A DNA stretch of 11,443 nucleotides, from positions 1 to 11,443 of the forward strand of contig JAITJV010000181.1 in assembly GCA_031278755.1 (NCBI GenBank). Direction: 5' to 3'. The stretch comes from Treponema sp. (GTDB lineage Bacteria; Spirochaetota; Spirochaetia; Treponematales; Breznakiellaceae). The position numbers and the translations under genes are program-made. The notes under the pieces are model-generated. The model did no database searches. It had not been told where the DNA came from and worked only from the letters and a program-made list of their open reading frames with translations. Shown one piece after another: positions 5,762-11,443 of this stretch; position 1 is the first letter of the stretch; each line of letters starts with the position of its first letter.

Positions 5762-7429
5762 TCATCCCATGTTCATGACAAGCTCGGACAAAAGCGGCAT
5801 GAGCTGTTTCTTTCTGGAAACTACGCCTTTAAGCAGATAGACGCCGTCCTCGTTCCTGGGGATGAGGACCTGTCCCATGAATGATTTTTTCCCCGATATA
5901 AAGAGAAAGGAATCAAGCGCCAGCACATCGGTAACAAGCAGGGCGGAAAAGAGGTGGTTTTTTGACGCGCAGGTTTTTTCAAGAGCGGAGATGATTTCGT
6001 TTTTCCGGTCAAGGAGGCTCTGCGGATTATCCGTTTCAACCTGGCTTACCGAAAAGGTTACGCCCCGTTCCGTATATTCTTTCATGTCCATGGCGGTAAG
6101 TTCTCCGGCGGGCCTTTCATTGACGCGGTTCGCCGCGGCCTGTATGTCGCGGGCAAGGGCGGCGATCTCAAGTCCGGCCGCGGATGCAAGAAAATCCGCG
6201 GCTTCCCTGTCCGCCGCGGTCGCCGTAGCGGATTTCAGCCCCAGCGTGTCGGCAAGAATTCCGCAGAGAAGAATGGAGGCGATTTCTTTTTTAAGGGGCG
6301 CGTTCTGCTCCCTGTAAAGGCCCGCGATGATCGTGCAGGTGGCTCCTACCACCCTGTTGATGAAGGTGATGGGATAGCGCGTCGAAAACGCCCCGATACG
6401 GTGGTGGTCAATCACTTCACGGATATGGTAATTTTCCGCGCCCTCAACCGCCTGGGAAAATTCGTTGTGATCCACAAGGATAAGTTCTACATTGGGCTCC
6501 TTGATAAGATCCCCTTCAAACAAAATCCCCGTAACCCTGCCTTCATCATCCCCGACAGGGAGGCACCGCGACGGAGCGTGGGAAATCGGTCCGCGTATCC
6601 TGTGTATGTGATCGCTTGTGTTTACAAGGGGAACAGAAGCATCCCCTATGGCCCCGACGGGAACCGAATAGATGATGAGCATCGCCGTTGAAGACGTGTC
6701 GTAGGGGCTTACGATCACGGGAACCCTGTTCTTTTCGGCAAGCGCCTTAATGTCGTCGTCAACGTCATGGCCGTTGGAAAGGATCAGCGCCCTCACCTTC
6801 CGCTCTATGCAGTGCCTCTGTATTTCCTTCCTGTCGCCCGCTATCACAAGGGAATCCTCCGGGCTTCCGTCTTCCAGGTGGGCCATGAAATAATCGTCCG
6901 GTTCAGCCGCCACCACTATAGGCGACAGCTTTACTTCCGCACCGTTAAAGACGGCGACGGGCTGGGCGCGGAGGGTGCGGATCAAAAGATCCATCGAAAC
7001 GGGAAAGGCCGATTTTTTGTGCGGATTGATGTTGGCGGTGATGTAGTTTGCAAAGCCGCGGTTGTGAAACATGCCCCGGTATTTTCCGTCCGCGTCCGTA
7101 ATGGGAAGCACCCTCGGATTTTCTTCGGGAATTGTCCGCTGCATGCGTTCCAGCGCTTCCCACAGTGAAGCTTCCGCGGGTATCGTAACGACGGGGCCTG
7201 AAATGTAGTGGAGCGCCTTGGGAACAAGATCGGGAAGGTATTCAGGCACGCTTACGCCGAAGCGTTCAAAAATATATTCGGTCTGCGGACTCAGGTTCCC
7301 CGCCCTGGCCGCCCTGCATGAACGCATCCCCTGCGCCTGTTTAAGGGCGGCGTAGGCCGCGGCGGACGCCACCGAGTCCGTATCGGGATTTCTGTGCCCT
7401 ATGACATAAACTGTTTTTTCTTCATCCAT
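5762..7429 (-). CDS. ppaC: Family II inorganic pyrophosphatase with CBS-DRTGG-CBS insert, 555 aa
   Basis: Hydrolyses pyrophosphate to phosphate in the cytoplasm, pulling biosynthetic reactions forward. The DHH domain is split. GHRNPDTDSVASA (H12, D16, D18) holds metal ligands; then comes a regulatory insert with CBS1 (about 75-132), a DRTGG domain (about 150-255) and CBS2 (about 256-310). The DHH part then resumes with LVDHNEF (D320-E323), IDHHRIG (D341-H343) and GILADTLG (D394). The DHHA2 domain follows, ending in VVSRKKQLMP (538-542), the substrate-binding signature. All metal and phosphate residues are present. At 555 residues it has the long CBS-PPase length against about 310 for simple family II enzymes. 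In this subfamily AMP/ADP inhibit, and enzymes with DRTGG can be activated by diadenosine polyphosphates (family knowledge). The start is the ATG at 7429, with a CAGGTGA site a few bases upstream. It is convergent with clpP and divergent from pth, and has no operon partner on its strand. Confidence 0.96.
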   Translation of the reverse strand: MDEEKTVYVIGHRNPDTDSVASAAAYAALKQAQGMRSCRAARAGNLSPQTEYIFERFGVSVPEYLPDLVPKALHYISGPVVTIPAEASLWEALERMQRTIPEENPRVLPITDADGKYRGMFHNRGFANYITANINPHKKSAFPVSMDLLIRTLRAQPVAVFNGAEVKLSPIVVAAEPDDYFMAHLEDGSPEDSLVIAGDRKEIQRHCIERKVRALILSNGHDVDDDIKALAEKNRVPVIVSPYDTSSTAMLIIYSVPVGAIGDASVPLVNTSDHIHRIRGPISHAPSRCLPVGDDEGRVTGILFEGDLIKEPNVELILVDHNEFSQAVEGAENYHIREVIDHHRIGAFSTRYPITFINRVVGATCTIIAGLYREQNAPLKKEIASILLCGILADTLGLKSATATAADREAADFLASAAGLEIAALARDIQAAANRVNERPAGELTAMDMKEYTERGVTFSVSQVETDNPQSLLDRKNEIISALEKTCASKNHLFSALLVTDVLALDSFLFISGKKSFMGQVLIPRNEDGVYLLKGVVSRKKQLMPLLSELVMNMG

Positions 7430-7439
7430 TTTTGTTCAC

Positions 7440-7468
7440 CTGACAAAATATAATCTATAGTATATTAT
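7440..7468 (+). promoter_or_regulatory. Predicted sigma-70-type promoter of pth-mazG
   Basis: CTGACA at 7440-7445 (5 of 6 against TTGACA) and TATTAT at 7463-7468 (5 of 6 against TATAAT) have an ideal 17-base spacing. The start site would be near 7475, leaving a leader of about 36 bases before the pth ATG. The -10 lies in an AT-rich inverted repeat (ATATAAT 7448-7454 with ATTATAT 7464-7470) that also puts a TATAAT on the minus strand toward ppaC. No good minus-strand -35 was found. Confidence 0.65.
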
Positions 7469-7510
7469 ATGCTAACATCAAACAGAAGAATTTTCAAAGG
7501 ATTGTTGTAC

Positions 7511-8110
7511 ATGATAGAACTGGCGGCCTTTCTGGGAAATCCGGGCCGTGAATACGCGCGGAACAGGCATAACGCGGGACGGCTTCTGGCTGAACGGCTC
7601 CCGTTTTATTCTTCACTTTCATGGCGGAAAAAATTCAGGGGGCTTTATGCGGCGGTGAATTCCGGCCGCCGCGTACATCTCCTTATGCCGGAAACGTATA
7701 TGAACCTTTCAGGGGAATCGGTCGCCGAAGCCGCGTCTTTTTTCAGGATAGAGTGCGGCTCCATTCTTGTCGTTCACGACGAACTTGAGCTTCCCCTGAA
7801 TACCGCGGCTTTTAAACTGGGAGGAGGCCTCGGAGGACACAACGGACTGCGTTCGCTTAAGGCGTGCCTCGGCGCTCCCGATTTCTGGCGGCTCCGCATA
7901 GGAATAGGAAGGCCCGGCCACGATGATATTTCAGGATGGGTTCTTTCGGACTTTACCGCCGGGGAAGAGGAAACGCTGGAGCCTGTTCTTTCCGCATGCG
8001 CGGAAGCTTTTGTAAAGGCGTTGTCGGAAGGCCCCGAAAGCCTGTTGCCCGAATGGAACAAAAAGAAGATTGAAAGGTACGGATCCGCTTGCGAATCAGG
8101 GGGGCGCTGA
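7511..8110 (+). CDS. pth: Peptidyl-tRNA hydrolase, 199 aa
   Basis: Cleaves the ester bond of peptidyl-tRNAs released from stalled ribosomes, freeing tRNA. Canonical residues are all visible: N10 in LGNPGREY, catalytic H20 in NRHNAG, the MNLSG motif (about 67), VVHDELELP with the catalytic Asp (about 92), and GGGLGGHNGLRS with its Asn. FWRLRIGIGRPG and DDISGWVLSDF follow, as in the family, and the length is normal. The ATG at 7511 gives MIELAAFLGNPG, matching the usual N-terminus; AAAGG at 7496-7500 is a slightly distant ribosome-binding site. A TTG at 7505 or a start at 7469 would add an unusual extension, and 7469 overlaps the promoter -10. mazG starts one base after its stop, so the two are translationally coupled. 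Confidence 0.96.
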   Translation: MIELAAFLGNPGREYARNRHNAGRLLAERLPFYSSLSWRKKFRGLYAAVNSGRRVHLLMPETYMNLSGESVAEAASFFRIECGSILVVHDELELPLNTAAFKLGGGLGGHNGLRSLKACLGAPDFWRLRIGIGRPGHDDISGWVLSDFTAGEEETLEPVLSACAEAFVKALSEGPESLLPEWNKKKIERYGSACESGGR

Positions 8111-8111
8111 A

Positions 8112-8972
8112 ATGAAAAAAAACGGTACCGGCAATGCCGCCGCGTTTGAAAAACTTTCCGGAATTGTAAAACGCCTTCGCGCTCCCGGCGGCTGTCCCTG
8201 GGACAGGGAGCAGACCCCCGCAACCCTCAGGGGCGATCTGATTGAAGAAACGTATGAATGTGTTGAAGCCATAGACGGAAAAGAGCCGGGCCACATTATG
8301 GAAGAGCTGGGCGATCTGTTTTTGCTTGTAACCATGCTTTCCTACATGCACGAACAGAAGGGCGGCTTTACCGTTGCGCAGACGCTTGAAGGCGTTTCCG
8401 CCAAGCTCATACGGAGGCATCCCCATGTGTTCGGGGACGTCAAGGTCGGCGGCAGCGCGGATGTTTTGGAAAACTGGGCGCGCATTAAAGTAGAGCAGGA
8501 GGGAAGGAAGCCAAAAGACTCGATTCTGGATACGGTGTCCCGCGGCCTTCCCCCGCTTGACAGGGCCTGCAAGCTTCAGAAAAAAGCCGCCCGCGCGGGT
8601 TTTGACTGGCCTGACCTTGCGGGCGTTGTTGGCAAGATCGAAGAAGAATTGGCCGAAGTACAGGAAGCGTTCGCGCACGGCGCGGCGGCGGAAAACGCGC
8701 CGGCAACGGAAAACGCGGCGGCGGCGGGCGTCCCCGCGCCCGAAGACAGGGCCGCCCTTGAATGCGAACTTGGGGACCTTCTTTTTTCCGTTGTGAACCT
8801 CTGCCGTTACTTCGGCATCGAGCCTTCCGTCGCCCTGCAGCGCACCAACGGCAAATTTGAAAACCGTTTCAAGCATGTGGAAAAAAGGATGAAGGAAACA
8901 GGCGTTGAAATGAAGCGGGAAAACCTCGCCGTAATGGATAAATTCTGGGAAGAAGCGAAAGAGAAGGTTTAA
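8112..8972 (+). CDS. mazG: MazG nucleoside triphosphate pyrophosphohydrolase, 286 aa
   Basis: House-cleaning enzyme that hydrolyses NTPs and dNTPs to NMP and PPi using Mg2+. It has two tandem MazG domains. The first has GGCPWDREQT (26-35), EETYE (45-49) and EELGD (64-68); the second has EEELAEV (177-183) and ECELGD (217-222). The link RGLPPLDRACKLQKKAA...GFDW is a clear family signature, as is the end NGKFENRFKHVEKRM. It is slightly longer than the E. coli enzyme (263 aa) because of an Ala-rich insertion at residues about 189-215, within the second domain between its two acidic motifs. The ATG at 8112 is preceded by an AGGGGGG run about 8 bases upstream, overlapping the end of pth. The PPi it makes would be removed by a pyrophosphatase such as the neighbouring ppaC product, though that gene is transcribed separately. 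Confidence 0.96.
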   Translation: MKKNGTGNAAAFEKLSGIVKRLRAPGGCPWDREQTPATLRGDLIEETYECVEAIDGKEPGHIMEELGDLFLLVTMLSYMHEQKGGFTVAQTLEGVSAKLIRRHPHVFGDVKVGGSADVLENWARIKVEQEGRKPKDSILDTVSRGLPPLDRACKLQKKAARAGFDWPDLAGVVGKIEEELAEVQEAFAHGAAAENAPATENAAAAGVPAPEDRAALECELGDLLFSVVNLCRYFGIEPSVALQRTNGKFENRFKHVEKRMKETGVEMKRENLAVMDKFWEEAKEKV

Positions 8973-8980
8973 GGGAAATT

Positions 8981-9005
8981 CCGGAAACCCGGCCGGGGTT
9001 TCCGG
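8981..9005. terminator. Strong hairpin between convergent mazG and histidine kinase genes
   Basis: CCGGAAACCC (8981-8990) pairs perfectly with GGGTTTCCGG (8996-9005) around a 5-base loop GGCCG. It starts 8 bases after the mazG stop and lies 35 bases past the end of the convergent kinase gene. T-runs are short on both sides (GGCTTTC on plus, AATTTCC on minus), so it is a plausible but not classical bidirectional terminator. Confidence 0.6.
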
Positions 9006-9040
9006 GGCTTTCGGCGGAACGGACGATATTATAAGGGGCT

Positions 9041-11443
<2,403 letters not shown>

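Noticed and set aside
5541..5765. Minus-strand 74-codon frame across the intergenic repeats
   Set aside because: It lies within the repeat cluster, has no ribosome-binding site and starts inside the ppaC end; its composition is that of translated repeat.
7469..7510. Extended N-terminus for pth (MLTSNRRIF...)
   Set aside because: It overlaps the promoter -10 element and adds residues absent from the family; the ATG at 7511 gives the canonical start.
8070..8111. Extended N-terminus for mazG from a TTG inside pth
   Set aside because: The ATG at 8112 has an adjacent purine-rich ribosome-binding site and is coupled to the pth stop; the extension is just pth sequence in another frame.

Overview
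The window looks like chromosomal DNA of a GC-rich spirochaete, most like the Treponema lineages of insect guts. The evidence is protein-level resemblance, not a database search. The formate-tetrahydrofolate ligase, the CBS-containing family II pyrophosphatase, the ClpP variant and the hybrid kinase with a solute-binding-domain tail all have a treponemal flavour. Two lipoproteins with spirochaete-style, relaxed lipoboxes (FLAGC, FFSSC) agree with this. GC is moderately high by eye. No phage, plasmid, transposase, CRISPR, tRNA or rRNA was seen.

Layout: (a) 1-134, the last 43 codons of an unidentified plus-strand gene, whose end overlaps the end of the next gene by 14 bases. (b) 121-2377, minus strand, two overlapping lipoprotein genes: a large one with a C-terminal LamG-like domain, then a smaller one. 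(c) 2378-2443, a short divergent promoter region in which both transcripts may be almost leaderless. (d) 2444-5576, plus strand: alanine racemase (alr), a broken formate-tetrahydrofolate ligase (fhs) missing about 170 internal residues including the ATP P-loop, and a ClpP-family serine protease with an acidic N-terminus. (e) 5574-5736, a cluster of palindromic intergenic repeats between convergent genes. (f) 5762-7429, minus strand, a CBS-DRTGG family II inorganic pyrophosphatase. (g) 7430-7510, a divergent AT-rich promoter region. (h) 7511-8972, plus strand, peptidyl-tRNA hydrolase (pth) and MazG nucleotide pyrophosphohydrolase, one base apart. (i) 8981-9005, a strong hairpin between convergent genes. 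(j) 9041-11443, minus strand, a large hybrid histidine kinase running off the right edge.

Most intact genes are housekeeping: D-alanine supply for peptidoglycan (alr), clearance of pyrophosphate (ppaC), recycling of stalled peptidyl-tRNA (pth), removal of unwanted NTPs (mazG) and proteolysis (clpP). I see no new multi-gene system. What most deserves a second look is the fhs lesion, the repeat cluster that begins exactly at the clpP stop codon, the unusual ClpP N-terminus, and the Ala-rich insertions in several proteins. No gene-free stretch exceeds 300 bases; the longest is 5577-5761 (185 bases, the repeat cluster), followed by 4812-4946.
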